A stretch of 64,000 nt of DNA, from assembly GCA_038025085.1 (NCBI GenBank), contig CM076140.1:498501-562500 (forward strand), given 5' to 3'. Numbering within the stretch: position 1 is the first letter of the stretch; the number at the start of each line of letters is the position of its first letter. Both the position numbers and the translations under genes were made by a program. The notes below the pieces were generated by a model, which was not told where the DNA came from, ran no database searches, and worked only from the letters and a program-made list of their open reading frames with translations. The stretch comes from Tetragonia tetragonoides. Lineage: Eukaryota > Streptophyta > Magnoliopsida > Caryophyllales > Aizoaceae. This document shows positions 11,280 through 22,350 of this stretch, piece by piece.

Positions 11280-12626
11280 ATGGCGGACACCAAGAAGTAC
11301 ATCACATCTGAGGAGCTTAAGGGTCATAACAAGCCAGGAGATCTATGGATTTCAATACAAGGGAAGGTTTACGATGTCTCAAATTGGGTCAAGGATCATC
11401 CTGGTGGCGATGTTGTTCTTCTTAACCTCGCAGGTGAAGATGTCACAGATGCATTCATAGCATACCACCCAGGTAGAACATGGCATTTACTTGATAAATT
11501 CTTTAATGGGTATTATCTTAATGATTTTAAGGTTACTGAGGTTTCTAAAGATTATAGAAAGCTTGTGAATGAGTTTAATAAGATGGGTATGTTTGATAAG
11601 AAAGGGCATGGCACAATTTACAATTTCCTTTGGATCGCAGTCATGTTTACAATGTGTGTTTATGGTGTTTTATACACGGATAGCCTTTTTGTGCATATGG
11701 GTTGTGCTGCGATACTGGGGTTGGCTTGGGTTCTTAGTGCTTATCTTGGTCATGATTCTGGGCATTATGAGATTATGTCAACCCCTGGTTATAATAGAAT
11801 TGCCCAGATGCTTACTGGGAATTGCCTAACTGGGATTAGCATGGCTTGGTGGAAATGGACTCACAATGCCCACCACATTGCTTGCAATAGCCTTGACCAT
11901 GACCCAGATCTCCAGCACATTCCAGTTTTTGCTGTTTCTTCCAAATTGTTCCACAATATGACATCCTGTTTCTATGGGAGGAAGATGGAATTCGATCCCG
12001 TTGCTCGGTTTATGGTTAGCTACCAGCATTGGACATACTATCCTGTCATGATTGTTGCTCGGTTTAACTTATACCTGCAGACTTTCTTGCTGTTGCTCAA
12101 CCCCAAGAGGAATGTCCCCTATAGGACTATTAACATTTTGGGGATCATGGTGTTCTGGACTTGGTTTCCTCTCCTGGTTGCCTCCCTGCCCAACTGGCCA
12201 GAGAGGATTGCGTTTGTGCTTGTTAGCTTCACAGTCACTGCCTTCCAACACATCCAGTTTACCTTGAACCATTTCTCTGCCAATGTCTATGTTGGGCAGC
12301 CTCATGGGAATGATTGGTTCGAGAAACAGACCAAGGGGACGATTGACATTTCTTGCCCAACTTATATGGATTGGTTGTTTGGTGGGTTGCAGTTCCAGCT
12401 AGAGCACCATTTGTTCCCCCGTTTGCCTCGTTGTCATCTGAGGAAGGTTGCCCCTGTGGTGATGGATCTTTGCAAGAAGCACAACTTGCCTTACAGGAGC
12501 CTTTCTTTCTGGGAGGCTAATGTTTCGACACTTAGGACCCTTAAAGATGCAGCTCTTCAAGCCAGGGATCTTACCAATCCTGTGGTCAAGAACTTGCTCT
12601 GGGAGGCTGTCAACACACATGGTTAA
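11280..12626 (+). CDS. SLD: Delta-8 sphingolipid long-chain-base desaturase
   Basis: A single-exon gene for 448 residues, the usual length of plant SLDs. The protein is a fusion of cytochrome b5 and a membrane fatty-acid desaturase. The heme-binding HPGG is at residues 40-43, with the second heme histidine near 63. The three histidine boxes that hold the di-iron centre are HDSGH (158-162), HNAHH (195-199) and QLEHH (373-377). The Q in the last box is the hallmark of front-end desaturases. Hydrophobic segments lie at about 114-155 and 255-325. The family introduces the delta-8 double bond into sphingoid bases in the endoplasmic reticulum, taking electrons through the fused b5 domain. The first ATG matches the family's conserved amino terminus. 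No breaks seen. Best match by memory is Arabidopsis SLD1/SLD2; substrate stereochemistry cannot be read from sequence. Confidence 0.96.
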   Translation: MADTKKYITSEELKGHNKPGDLWISIQGKVYDVSNWVKDHPGGDVVLLNLAGEDVTDAFIAYHPGRTWHLLDKFFNGYYLNDFKVTEVSKDYRKLVNEFNKMGMFDKKGHGTIYNFLWIAVMFTMCVYGVLYTDSLFVHMGCAAILGLAWVLSAYLGHDSGHYEIMSTPGYNRIAQMLTGNCLTGISMAWWKWTHNAHHIACNSLDHDPDLQHIPVFAVSSKLFHNMTSCFYGRKMEFDPVARFMVSYQHWTYYPVMIVARFNLYLQTFLLLLNPKRNVPYRTINILGIMVFWTWFPLLVASLPNWPERIAFVLVSFTVTAFQHIQFTLNHFSANVYVGQPHGNDWFEKQTKGTIDISCPTYMDWLFGGLQFQLEHHLFPRLPRCHLRKVAPVVMDLCKKHNLPYRSLSFWEANVSTLRTLKDAALQARDLTNPVVKNLLWEAVNTHG

Positions 12627-14872
12627 AACACCTTCCACTTGATTTTTGTTGTTATCATGGTTTGGTGGTTTGACCTGCGGGGAAGTTTGAGTAGAAGATT
12701 TGTTCATTTATCTGTGCGGTGGAGGCACTTAGATGACTAAATTCTTTTAGCAGCTAGACGAGATTATCTTGCTTCTACTTTCATGTATTTATGTATTCTG
12801 CTTTACAGACGATAATGTTATCAGTTTATCACTAATCAAAACTCATGTTTTTGAATTTTGCATAGCTGCTAGTCTGCTACCCTGCTACCCTGCTAGTGTT
12901 GAGGAATATGTTTTCTCCCTCAGGCCTGAATGATTCTTGTTGAGACTTCACACTCTGAATATGTTCTGTACTTGTTTTATAAGCATAGTTTCATGATCAC
13001 AAAGCTGCATTTTACTCCTTACAAAAATCAACATTTTTACGTTGCGGTTATGTGAATAGGATTCTATTCTACACTTCTACCTTATTCTGATGTCGAAAAC
13101 TGAGTAATGGTAAAACGGAAGATTCGTTGTGGAAAAGGACTCCAAAGGGTTGCATTCTTCTGGATGTTTTTAACAAACTAAAAATGTCAAATAAGCGTGT
13201 TTTGTTTCATCATTAACTAAGGGGATGAACGCCAACTTGACCCGCTCTAAACTCACCCAATATGTGAATGTGATATATACCACAAGCAGTAACAACAATG
13301 GAGTACTACGCAGTATACTTGCAGACAATGTCCATTTATGCGACTAGACTGGACCACATAAAAACTTAAAATGCTGTGAATGTGATTAGATTCGCATTCG
13401 CTAAATTTCCAACTTTCATTCCATGGAAACAATGCCCTACCTTGGGCCCCACTGATTGCCATTGCCAGCCAATGAATTGTAACAGCTACTAGTATCAACA
13501 TAATTGTGCTTTCTGTGCTGTACTGATTACTGAAGAATGAAGATGAATATATGCCATATGGTATCCTAATCCTACACATTTATTCCCTTTTAGTACCTAA
13601 CAATTTTGTTTTAGTATATAAGATAAGGCAGAACCTGCTTCCTTAGAAAACAAAAAGGGATAAAAAGATAAATGTTTTTTCATTTGGTTTTATTGTTTAA
13701 TTATCAGGATTTTAAGTATTGCAGCTATTTGGATTTTGGATGCTTGTTATCCAAGATATTCTATAATATTTGATCAGCAATATCTTATAGTGAGCAGTGA
13801 CCATTGTTTCATTGAAAAGTGACTCCTATCTCACCAAAAGTTACAAAGAGAAGTCTTATAGAAGTTTTTGTGTTTACTACTAGGGATAAATAAAGAGATA
13901 TTGCAACTAATTTGATTGTTCAACTTGATGTGTGGTTTGTCTATATTAGACAAACTAGTCCAGAGACTCCAGGCTGACTCCAGAGTATGAGACTAATGAA
14001 AGTTACCGTATTTATGAAACAAAATCATAGAAAATCTAGTGACAAAGTTGCATCACACTACTCAAAATGTTTTAGTGTATGTCTGAATATCAGCATCAAG
14101 TGAAAGTGACATTTTCCCAGCAAATATCATTGAAACACTTTATCAAAAATGCATTGCGTCCTTGAAACTTTTATGATACTGTAATTTTTATTTTATTATT
14201 ATTATTATTTATTATGTAAAAGACCACCAATTTGGAAAATTGGACCACCATCACATTGTGTTTAAGGCAATAAGAACAAAAAAAACTAGCCTATTAGATT
14301 GTAGTAGAAGCTTATCACTTTTATGGAAACGTCCGGCCAATAAGGATTGATTAAGATGGTAAATATAAGGGTATTCCTATGGTCTATAGAAAACTTTACG
14401 CTTGAGATTGATCCAAAGATTAAGGAAAAAGTATTTGGGTACAATTGTTCCAACTATACTCTTGAAAGAGCGTATGAGTGTTGTGTTGGTAGGAAAGGAA
14501 GGAGAGAGTACGGCTAACGAAACCTCGGCACATGGGGTATGAGAAGTAAGGACGGTAAAATTTGGAAATGAATCTAAAAAAATAAACTAAAATCATATAT
14601 CATATAAAACGTAAAGATCTCAATGAATCAAATCAAAAAGGAAAATACTGTATAAAGATTTTCATGAATCAAATGCAGTATTTCTATAGCTTCTCATACA
14701 GTCATACTCCGTACCTTTGCTGTGAAAATGCTCATTGGTAAAGTTTGGCCCAGAGCCCATTACAAGATGAGTCCAAAGATCCAAAATGTCTAGAATACTA
14801 GTCCAATAGGAGTGTAGTGATCGCGGCTGTCCCAAGCCTTGGTCCAGTTGTTCGTTTTGTTTCAAATTGGAT

Positions 14873-14903
<31 letters not shown>

Positions 14904-16070
14904 CGTGCAGAATAATTTGTGCACCAAACATGTGTAACTTTTTAGGACATCCACAATGCATCAGACTCCACAGACTTACCACATCAGCTTTTCACTCACT
15001 TTTTGTTTTTCAGACTCAACTTCAGACTTTTCAGACTTTTCACCACAATGCTATTCAGACTTTTCAGACTTTGTCCCCATCAACTTTTCACGCACATTTT
15101 TGTTTTACTCAATTCAATTTTAACTTATTTAAGTTTATTCCTTTTTTTTTGAGTAGTTGGGCCTCACAATTGAGTCTTAAAGGGAGTCTTAAAATTTAAA
15201 GACCTAACTTAAGACTTGTATTTTTTTTGCCCACCACAATGGCATAAGACCTTTAAAATTTCTAAGACTCTTAAAAATCAAGACTCATAAGACTAAGAAT
15301 AATAATGCCCAGCTTACAACCTACAGTGCAAAATAAATTTAGAGGTACTTTAAACATTTTTTTGGTGTTACATCATCGGCGTTATCCACTTTACAAATCT
15401 AAGTTCTAGGTAGAGATTTGAAATTCACATAGCAAAAAGTTTAAAAGTTAGTAAATTTCCATCAACAACATGTAGCCACACCACTTCAGTAGTGCTAATT
15501 TCACCCGTTTATCTGATTTTTTTTAGATAATATGAGTGTCTAATCTTTAATCTGATAGAAAAACTTGCAAAATAATTTACGAGGTATACCCCAATGTAAG
15601 CTACATATTCAATAATCACATGTCTTACACATTTGTTAACTTATTATTGAGTGCATATGTGTGACAATATATTAACATGATAATTCAACCTAAAATCATG
15701 TTGTTGTTTTTTCTGTCTTTATTGAGATTCCAACTCAATTTGCCTATTCATCCTTCATGTGAATTTCAAAAGTTGTATGTTCACCGTTTTTAAACTTCCA
15801 ATAACACAAGGGCACCATATAGAAATTACAAATTTTAACAGCGATTTAAACAAGCGTATTTATTATGGAAATCCATAAGGATTTGAAAAGTTATCATCAT
15901 TATATTTCAAGTTCAAATACACATTTTAGAAAGACCCCGTCTAAATATCTACCTACTATTCCCAGTAAATGAAAACGTTTCCTTAAACAAGATAAGTTAC
16001 TATACCAACAAGCAATATAATATGCCTCCTAAGTAACACCGGTTGCCCATCGAGTCTACCTTTTAGCGTC
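12627..16070. other. Intergenic region: desaturase 3' UTR, then spacer
   Basis: The first 200-300 bp is probably the desaturase 3' UTR. The rest contains a T run of about 30 (14874-14903), an ATT-rich stretch near 14190-14215, and three direct copies of a CCACAATG...CAGAC-type motif near 14950, 15042 and 15234 in a region dense in AGACTTTT. The longer open frames (minus 13253-13579, minus 14662-14982, plus 14867-15199) have low-complexity or random-looking translations, and I do not call genes there. Confidence 0.45.
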
Positions 16071-16077
16071 TATAAAA
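16071..16077 (+). promoter_or_regulatory. TATA box of the NF-YB gene
   Basis: TATAAAA lies 119 bp upstream of the ATG at 16190. Transcription would start near 16100, leaving a leader of about 90 nt that is rich in A and AGA. Confidence 0.6.
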
Positions 16078-16189
16078 CCGTCCTTATTAAGCTAACACAG
16101 AGCTATCTAGAGAGAAGCAAAAACAACATTTCAAGTTTAAAGAAAAGAGCAATATAAAAAAAATCTGAAGTAGAAGGAAAAAGATAGAG

Positions 16190-18660
16190 ATGCAAGGAGG
16201 GGATTTTAGTCACAACCAACCAAGGAAGACAAAGGCTACATCTACACTACTCCCTCCGCTTTTGAGCAATCAAAATGTTGTACGCAATAGCGTTACACCT
16301 ATCTTCCCATCACTGCTTGGTAATCCAAAATCTCCAGCCCTCATCAATTCAAGCTATTATTCTCTTACTAATGAAATACTATACTTGCCATGCATGTAAT
16401 ATCTAAGTGTACTCCATTTTATCCTTTTAGTACTGGGCTGTTTTTGTTTTTTTTTTTTTCTTCTGTAATTTATTTTTATTTTTCTATATAACGTGTGGAT
16501 TTTGCGTGCGCTTAAGCCATGATTTTTAAGAATTTCTTAAAATACATACAATTTGTGTTGTAAAATCATGAAAAGGGTTTGATAACCATATCTACATTAC
16601 TCGTTACTTGTTCAAATCTGAAGAACAATGATTTAATGTACAAATCCTAAGAATTGGATTCCGTCATGGACGACTTAATAAGGGATATGTAAAAACATAA
16701 AATGTGATTTTCCATGAGAAACTAAAATTTTGTAGCACGTTTAATTTCATTTTCAACGATTCCATGCACTGTAAGTCTATAACGCTCAGTTAATTAGACT
16801 GACGAATACATACAAATTTGCACACATAAACACAAGACTATAACGGCTATTAAACATGTACTACATGAAAGAATCTTTAGTAAACACAAAGTTATACTCC
16901 CTCCCTCCGTTTTATGAAGATGTTTGCATTTGCTTTTTCATGGTCTCCAATGCACCACTTTGACCATTAAATAATTGTAATTATATGCATATATAGATTA
17001 TACAATTATACTTTTTCAAAAGTATTCTTCAAAATGAATCTAACAATAGCATTTTTACACTATAAATCTTTGTATTTTTTTAACAAACTTTGACCTTGAA
17101 AAAAAACGTGTAAACATTTTGGTGAAACGGAGGGAGTAAAAGTTTTGTTATCTTTAACTTGTGTTACTCCATCTTTTTCATTTTATGCTCTAGTGCTATA
17201 ATCGCTCCATAATCATACCATTCTGATATTTGTATAACCAAAGCTCTATGTTTGTACACTGTTTCCTGCTTTTCTTCTCCATGCACTACATTAATTGTTT
17301 TCGAATCATGTTCGTGGAAGAGAGGAACTCTAGATCGCTAGATGTATTTCCTTGTAAAACATGGTAAGCGTGACTTGATCACCCTCAATGCACTGAAGAC
17401 TTTTGTCTGATTCCAATGCCCAAATTGTATGACTTTGAAACTTGACACCCAATGAGCCAATGGTGTGAACCTAATGTACATGAAAACAGAAACGGAAAAA
17501 AGAAAAGGTCCAGATGTGGACAAAAAAAAACTACTGTTTTTTCTCCTAACAAGAGTACCCCCTAATTGAGGAGGATGAGGTGGTAGCTCAAGCGGTAAGT
17601 GCTCCATCCTCACAACCCAGTAGTCAGGGGTTCAATTCTCATGTAGGGAGAATAATATAATCTCCTCTACCTTTCTTTGTAGGGAGGGTCTCCTCCTCTA
17701 CTTGAGCTCGTCAACCCATCAAAGATGGGTTAGCTTGCCCGACGCGTATAGTTTGCGGGCTATTACATGCGTCCTTGTAACAAAAAAGAGTACCCCCTAA
17801 CTCTATTTCCTCTACATTAATTTTTAGGTCCAGCTCCATTGATGAGTAAAGCTGATGGACACAACAAGATGAACAACATCAAAAGCCCAATATTGAGGCC
17901 CAAAATTGGATACAAGGCTCCTTACCAGAGTATTGAGGGGCCAACCCAGTTGAATCTATCACAAGGTCCAAAAGCCCAATTTCGTGAACATGATCTCTAT
18001 GTGCCCATAGCCAATGTGGTCCGGATCATGAGGCGGGCCTTGCCACCTCATGCGAAGGTGGCAGATGAGGCCAAGGAGACGTTCCAAGAAAGTGTCTCCG
18101 AGTTCATCAGCTTCATCACAAGTGAGGCTAACGAGACTTGCCAGCTCGAGCACCGAAAGACCATAACAGCTGAAGATGTTATAGGGGCCATGTCTAGATT
18201 GGGCTTCGATCATTATGTCGAGCCCCTCATGAACTACCTTCAGAAACACCGCGAAAGTGAGATGCTTGTCCCGCTCCAGAGGAGCGGTGTGAGCCATGGT
18301 GGGACAAGGAACATTCGCCCCAAACAAGAGCCAGGTTTTGGGGCTGGGTTCCCAGCTACTAGGCGTATGCCCACAACAGATGGGCTACCTTCTTTTGCTG
18401 TGGTTCATCCTCAATTTGCTATGTTTGGTTCTGCTGGGAGTGGTGGGTACTACCATGATGGGTCTGGCCCAAGTACAGACTCCATGAGTATGGGCTTGGG
18501 CTCTGCTACAGTTGCTACTTTCAATGATAGTGATGGGCCTAATGGCCCAAGTTTGGCCCTCGGCATTGGTGGTGGGCCAAGTGGCAGTGGAGGTGCTGGT
18601 CCATCTGGGTCATCCGATGGTGGACCGGGCTTCTATAATCCATATGCCCAGTACAAATAA
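16190..18660 (+). CDS. LEC1-type NF-YB transcription factor (join 16190-16319, 17828-18660)
   Basis: Two exons give 320 residues. The donor G|GTAATC (16320) and the acceptor TTTTTAG (ending 17827) keep the frame. Exon 1 begins MQGGDFSHNQPRK, similar to the MERGGFHGYRK start of LEC1-LIKE proteins, which is why I include it. The histone-fold B domain covers about residues 97-188 (VPIANVVRIM ... RKTITAEDV ... AMSRLGF). NF-YB pairs with NF-YC, then NF-YA, on CCAAT boxes. An aspartate at about 123 (VADEAKE) sits where LEC1-type proteins have Asp and other NF-YBs Lys. The C-terminal YAQYK resembles LEC1's YGQYK. In family members known to me, this class controls embryo maturation. Odd: a normally conserved Trp is Gly (about 163, DVIGAM). 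The intron carries a Stowaway MITE and a SINE. Confidence 0.85.
16389..16396. promoter_or_regulatory. RY motif CATGCATG in intron 1 of the NF-YB gene
   Basis: A palindromic CATGCATG lies 70 bp inside the intron. RY motifs are bound by the B3 factors LEC2, FUS3 and ABI3, which act in the same seed-maturation network as LEC1. Further CATGCA strings occur near 16764 and 17280. Function here is inferred only. Confidence 0.4.
16897..17136. mobile_element. Stowaway MITE (family S, copy 1), intronic
   Basis: Starts CTCCCTCCCTCCGTTTTATG and ends GGTGAAACGGAGGGAG, with TA on both sides (16895-16896, 17137-17138). The interior is an inverted copy of 25961-26215: shared blocks include the ATGATGTTT-like ends, CACTTTGACC and TTAGATTCATTTTA-type strings. 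Non-coding. Confidence 0.85.
17566..17785 (+). mobile_element. tRNA-derived SINE in the NF-YB intron
   Basis: A 220 bp insertion flanked by a perfect 15 bp duplication, aagagtaccccctaa (17551-17565 and 17786-17800). Near its start are an RNA polymerase III A box (GTAGCTCAAGCGGT) and B box (GGGTTCAATTCTC) at tRNA-like spacing. It ends in a short A-rich tail. The insertion leaves only 42 bp between its end and the splice acceptor of NF-YB exon 2. Confidence 0.88.
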
Positions 18661-18749
18661 AAGGAAATGAAACCAGCAGTAGCTGCTGGGCAATGGGGGC
18701 TGGTCATGTTATTCTCTCTCCAGGCCTGTATGATTCCCTCCATTGCTTA

Positions 18750-18768
18750 AATAAAATGATCTAATAAA
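18750..18768 (+). terminator. Polyadenylation signals of the NF-YB gene
   Basis: Two AATAAA hexamers (18750-18755 and 18763-18768) lie 90-108 bp after the stop codon. Confidence 0.6.
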
Positions 18769-19881
18769 ATGCTGTAGTGGGGGTCGAGGGAACCTCTTTG
18801 AGGGTTTTGGTCATATATCTGGTTGCTGCAAATATAGACTATGCTTTTGTATATAATCTATCACTTCCATCGTCTGTTAGATATTTAACTGACATGCCTC
18901 TCAAGATGCAGTCCCTGCAAGAGGATTCACAAATTTAAGATCCTCCAAACATAAATTTTGATTGATCTTCTATGTATCAGTAAGACATATCACCGGTGAT
19001 CAAATAAAAGTAATAAGACATATCACCTTATTCGCGTGGAGCTAATTTGGTTCGGGATGAGTTCGTCAACAATCTTAATGTTATTCTGTGAGATGAAAGA
19101 AATAGAAAATTTTTTGCAAACAAAGGAAGTAGAATAAGTATTTGCCTATCAGTTTGCCAGACTCGGATAGAAATATTAAGACTCCTATGTCCTACCAAGG
19201 GGTTTTTAGCAAATACTGGCATTTTCAACCCGCCAAATTTAATAAACTGAAAAAAGTGCATCTAGCTAGGGAATATACATACCTTATTCTCCCTCAAAAT
19301 TTCATTGCTTAAAATTAATTTTTCAACATATTGCCCTTCTCTGCAAATACAAGCCACGCCGAAGTCTCTGCATATGGCCTGGATATTAACTAACAATTTC
19401 ATTAGCAGAACTAAATCATTTGTGCAATGCTACCCTGTCAGAGTGGCTGATAAGTGAAAATGTACAAGGCTACTTGTATAAAAGCATGGTCGCAACAATA
19501 TATCAAATAAACCACCACCATAGGCCTCCCAAAAATCATACATGACATAAGAAGATACCTGTTCTGGAATCCAGAAACCAGGAATGCTGAATGATTCAAG
19601 TAAATCAGAACCACAGACAGAACTTGAAGAGCTTAAATTGAACGTAAACTATTTAAGCATAAATTCATACCTATGTGACTGTGAGGGGATACAGATACTT
19701 GAAAGGATGCTCAAACATCACCAATCCCACTTGAATTTGCAGGAGATATAAGAGTGCAGCGTTTTGTTTAATTTGGGTGCAATTTAGCTCTCTCCAATTT
19801 TGTTCATCCCAGGGCCAAGCTCCTTTTTTTTTACGCCAATGTCTCGTGGAGTCGACGCTAATTGAGGGACCTTTGTTGCCA
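18769..19881. other. Spacer
   Basis: No gene, RNA gene or recognisable mobile element. Open frames on the minus strand (19028-19261, 19671-20071) are short; the last one reads through the MITE minisatellite and is not credible. Confidence 0.45.
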
Positions 19882-20097
19882 CAGTCCATCTTGGACCAAG
19901 TAATTTTAAGGGGTGGCTCCAAGTGAAATAGGGGGTGGCTCTAGGTAAAGTAGGGGTGGTGCCAAGTATAAATTTGAGGGGTGGCTCTAAGTGAAGTAGG
20001 GGTGGCTCCACTTTTAGAGGAGGGGTGGCTCTAGGTGAAGTAGGGGGTGACTCCAAGTATTGGTCCACCATGGACTAAGTCCACACAAATTTTTGTA
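19882..20097. mobile_element. Mutator-type MITE (family A, copy 2)
   Basis: The right end, GGACTAAGTCCACACAAAT then TTTTGTA, matches copy 1 at 421-670. The interior is again a tandem array of GGGGTGGCTC(C/T)AAGTGAAGTA units. The left end is an inverted match (CAGTCCATCTTGGACCA) but lacks about 20 outer bases. Flanks ttgttgcca (19873-19881) and ttattgcca (20098-20106) match at eight of nine positions, fitting a 9 bp target duplication. Confidence 0.7.
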
Positions 20098-20512
20098 TTA
20101 TTGCCAAATCGACTCAACATTTCCTTTTTTTCTTTTTTTCTTTTTTTCTTTCTATTACTAGTTCACAAAAACTTATATAAGATGATTCTTTTGTAATTTT
20201 GGTAAGAATGGAGTCACTTTTCAATAAAACAAGGGTTAGTGTCCACCAGAAGTGACTCCTACATGTCTAAATGGTGACTCCATCTTTTCGTAAGTTAGTC
20301 TTACACAATACTTATTGTTACTGATAAGCGGTAACACTTTGAATCTTTTACATACGGTACACACAAAAATAAAAATAAAAATAAAAAACTTATTTGAAGG
20401 ATTATAGTCTTGGGAATCATCCCGAAACAACTAACAATTAATAAATAATATTTTTGTATCATTTTTGTTGTGTTTGGAATACTACGATAATGTCCGCGTT
20501 AAGTACATTTTG

Positions 20513-20520
<8 letters not shown>

Positions 20521-20583
<63 letters not shown>
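20521..20583. repeat. (AT)n microsatellite
   Basis: About 31 uninterrupted AT dinucleotides directly abutting the 3' end of the LINE on the minus strand. Confidence 0.97.
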
Positions 20584-20588
<5 letters not shown>

Positions 20589-20612
20589 AGGAAGTTATAA
20601 GTAGGAAATGAA

Positions 20613-21008
20613 CTAGGAGACTCTCCTCTCGAGAGTGACCTCTAGTGAATCCTTATAAAGAATTTGTCGGAACTTTTTGAAAGGAGGTGTGGCGAAATAA
20701 CACCCATTGTGACATGTATACCCATAGTTTGCCATCCAATCCGTCGCCCGGTTCCCTTCCCTAAATACATGCTGAACAATCACTGGGTTTCTTAAGGCTA
20801 AAAACTGCCTTGTGTCAATAATGAGTGAATAAATGGACCATGGAATTCTGATTTCACCTCTTAGTGCTTTTATAACAATTAGGTTGTCACCTTCAACTTC
20901 CAGACGGTCACATCCTAGCTCAATAGCTTTTTTGACTCCATCCCTTAATCCGGTGGCCTTAGCAATAAGTATAGATGCATGACCGACATATCGGCCTCCT
21001 GCGCCCAA
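20613..21008 (-). pseudogene. LINE-encoded RNase H-like domain
   Basis: 131 codons of the RVT_3/RNase H type: the EGDN stretch carries one expected acidic residue, and NRATDWMAN near the end carries another. This is the 3' end of the LINE open frame rather than a host gene. Part of a truncated, interrupted element. Confidence 0.8.
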
Positions 21009-21356
21009 GAATTAACCATTTGTATTTCTAATAACAAAGCCAGCAGCTGCAATATGCCCTTTTTTGGAGCCATCAAAATTAATTTTTGTATGTCCTAGCA
21101 CAGGTAGCCTCCATCTGACCAGTTGTAATTCGACTGCTTTAGGCATTCGGTCAATATCATCGGGCAGGGTGGGGCTATAAGCCGACGACTTGGTGCGATG
21201 AATCCATTCAATGAAGTAGCTTTTAGCCTTAAGCCAACATTCAATGGGGTTGAAAGTGCTATTTCTGAAAACGACCTCATTGCGCTCTCGCCAAATACTC
21301 CAGAGAACGAGGACTGCTTTAGCAACCTCGGTGGGGCTAAACCCGTGGTCGGATTT

Positions 21357-22320
21357 TTAGGAGGTGAGCCAACGAAGGAGATTGTTCGTGGGCGGAACTA
21401 TTTCAAGCCAGCCGTTCTCATAAGCCTCACTCCATACCTGCTTAGTTTTGGGGCACTCAACGAATAAATGGTCCATGCATTCTATAGAATTCTTACATAA
21501 TGGACACTGAGTTTCCAAGGGGATGCCTCGATTAGCAAGTGTATTACGCACCGCAATGGAACGGTGACAAACTTGCCAAATAAAAATTTTAACTTTAGGA
21601 AGGACTTGGAGCTTCCAAATCCAGTGGAAACCCCATTTGTTGATAGTTGTCATAAATTCCATGTACCAACCAAGTGGCGGTTTTGGTTGAAAAGAGTTCA
21701 TTCCCGGAAAGACCCCAACAAAATTCATCCTCTATATCATGAAGCGGTAAGGGAGTACTTAGTATAAGTTCCAGTAATTCCTGTGGGAGCACCGAGACCA
21801 ATTTGTCTTTATCCCAGGTTCGGTGAGGGGTGATCACATCACAAACTTTCCATTCAAGCAAGTCCTCCGGTATGCTATTAATATCTAGTAGTTCGGCCAA
21901 TGGACGATTGGCACACCAATTATCAGTCCAAAAGTGAATATTTTGACCATTTCCTACTTTCCAACTTATTCCTTTACAAAAAAGTTCTCTGGTGTGCAAG
22001 ATCCTCTTCCATCCCCAAGATTGAGAAGCTTTGATTTTACAATCCATAAGCCTTTCATGTTGCATATACTTAGCAGTAACCGTTTTGACCCATATATTTT
22101 TGTGTTCCGTGAGAATTTTCCATGCCAATTTGCATAAAAATGCACTATTAACCGCTTCGAGTTTGCGGAGACCCAAACCACCAACAACTTTGGGTTGACA
22201 AATTTTGCCCCAACTAATGAGCGGGAACCCGCGTGAATCACCTTCTTTCTTCCAAAAGAAGTCGCGGTTGATTTTGTTTAATTCCTGACATGTGGCTTTG
22301 GGAAGCTGAAAGCATTGCAT
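21357..22320 (-). pseudogene. LINE zf-RVT and connecting region
   Basis: Two overlapping frames (21595-22320 and 21357-21728) together cover the segment typical of plant LINEs after the reverse transcriptase: NRDFFWKKE, then VGGLGLRKLEAVN, then the WKLQVLPKVKIFIWQ motif and the C-x2-C...H-x4-C zinc-binding zf-RVT. The overlap in different frames shows at least one frameshift. Confidence 0.8.
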
Positions 22321-22350
22321 AATGTGAGAGGGGATAAATTCTAAGTTGGC

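Noticed and set aside
13253..13579. 108-codon minus-strand frame after the desaturase
   Set aside because: No domain, no conserved motif, irregular Cys/His/Ser-rich composition typical of random A/T-rich DNA.
14867..15199. 110-codon frame beginning with a long Phe run
   Set aside because: The Phe run is a poly(T) tract and the remainder reads through repeated AGACTTTT strings; not a protein gene.
17839..17841. TTG as the start of the NF-YB protein
   Set aside because: The codon lies within exon 2 after a good acceptor at 17827, and exon 1 with a LEC1-LIKE-type start and TATA box lies upstream; it is an internal leucine. The ATG at 17842 could serve only as an alternative start.
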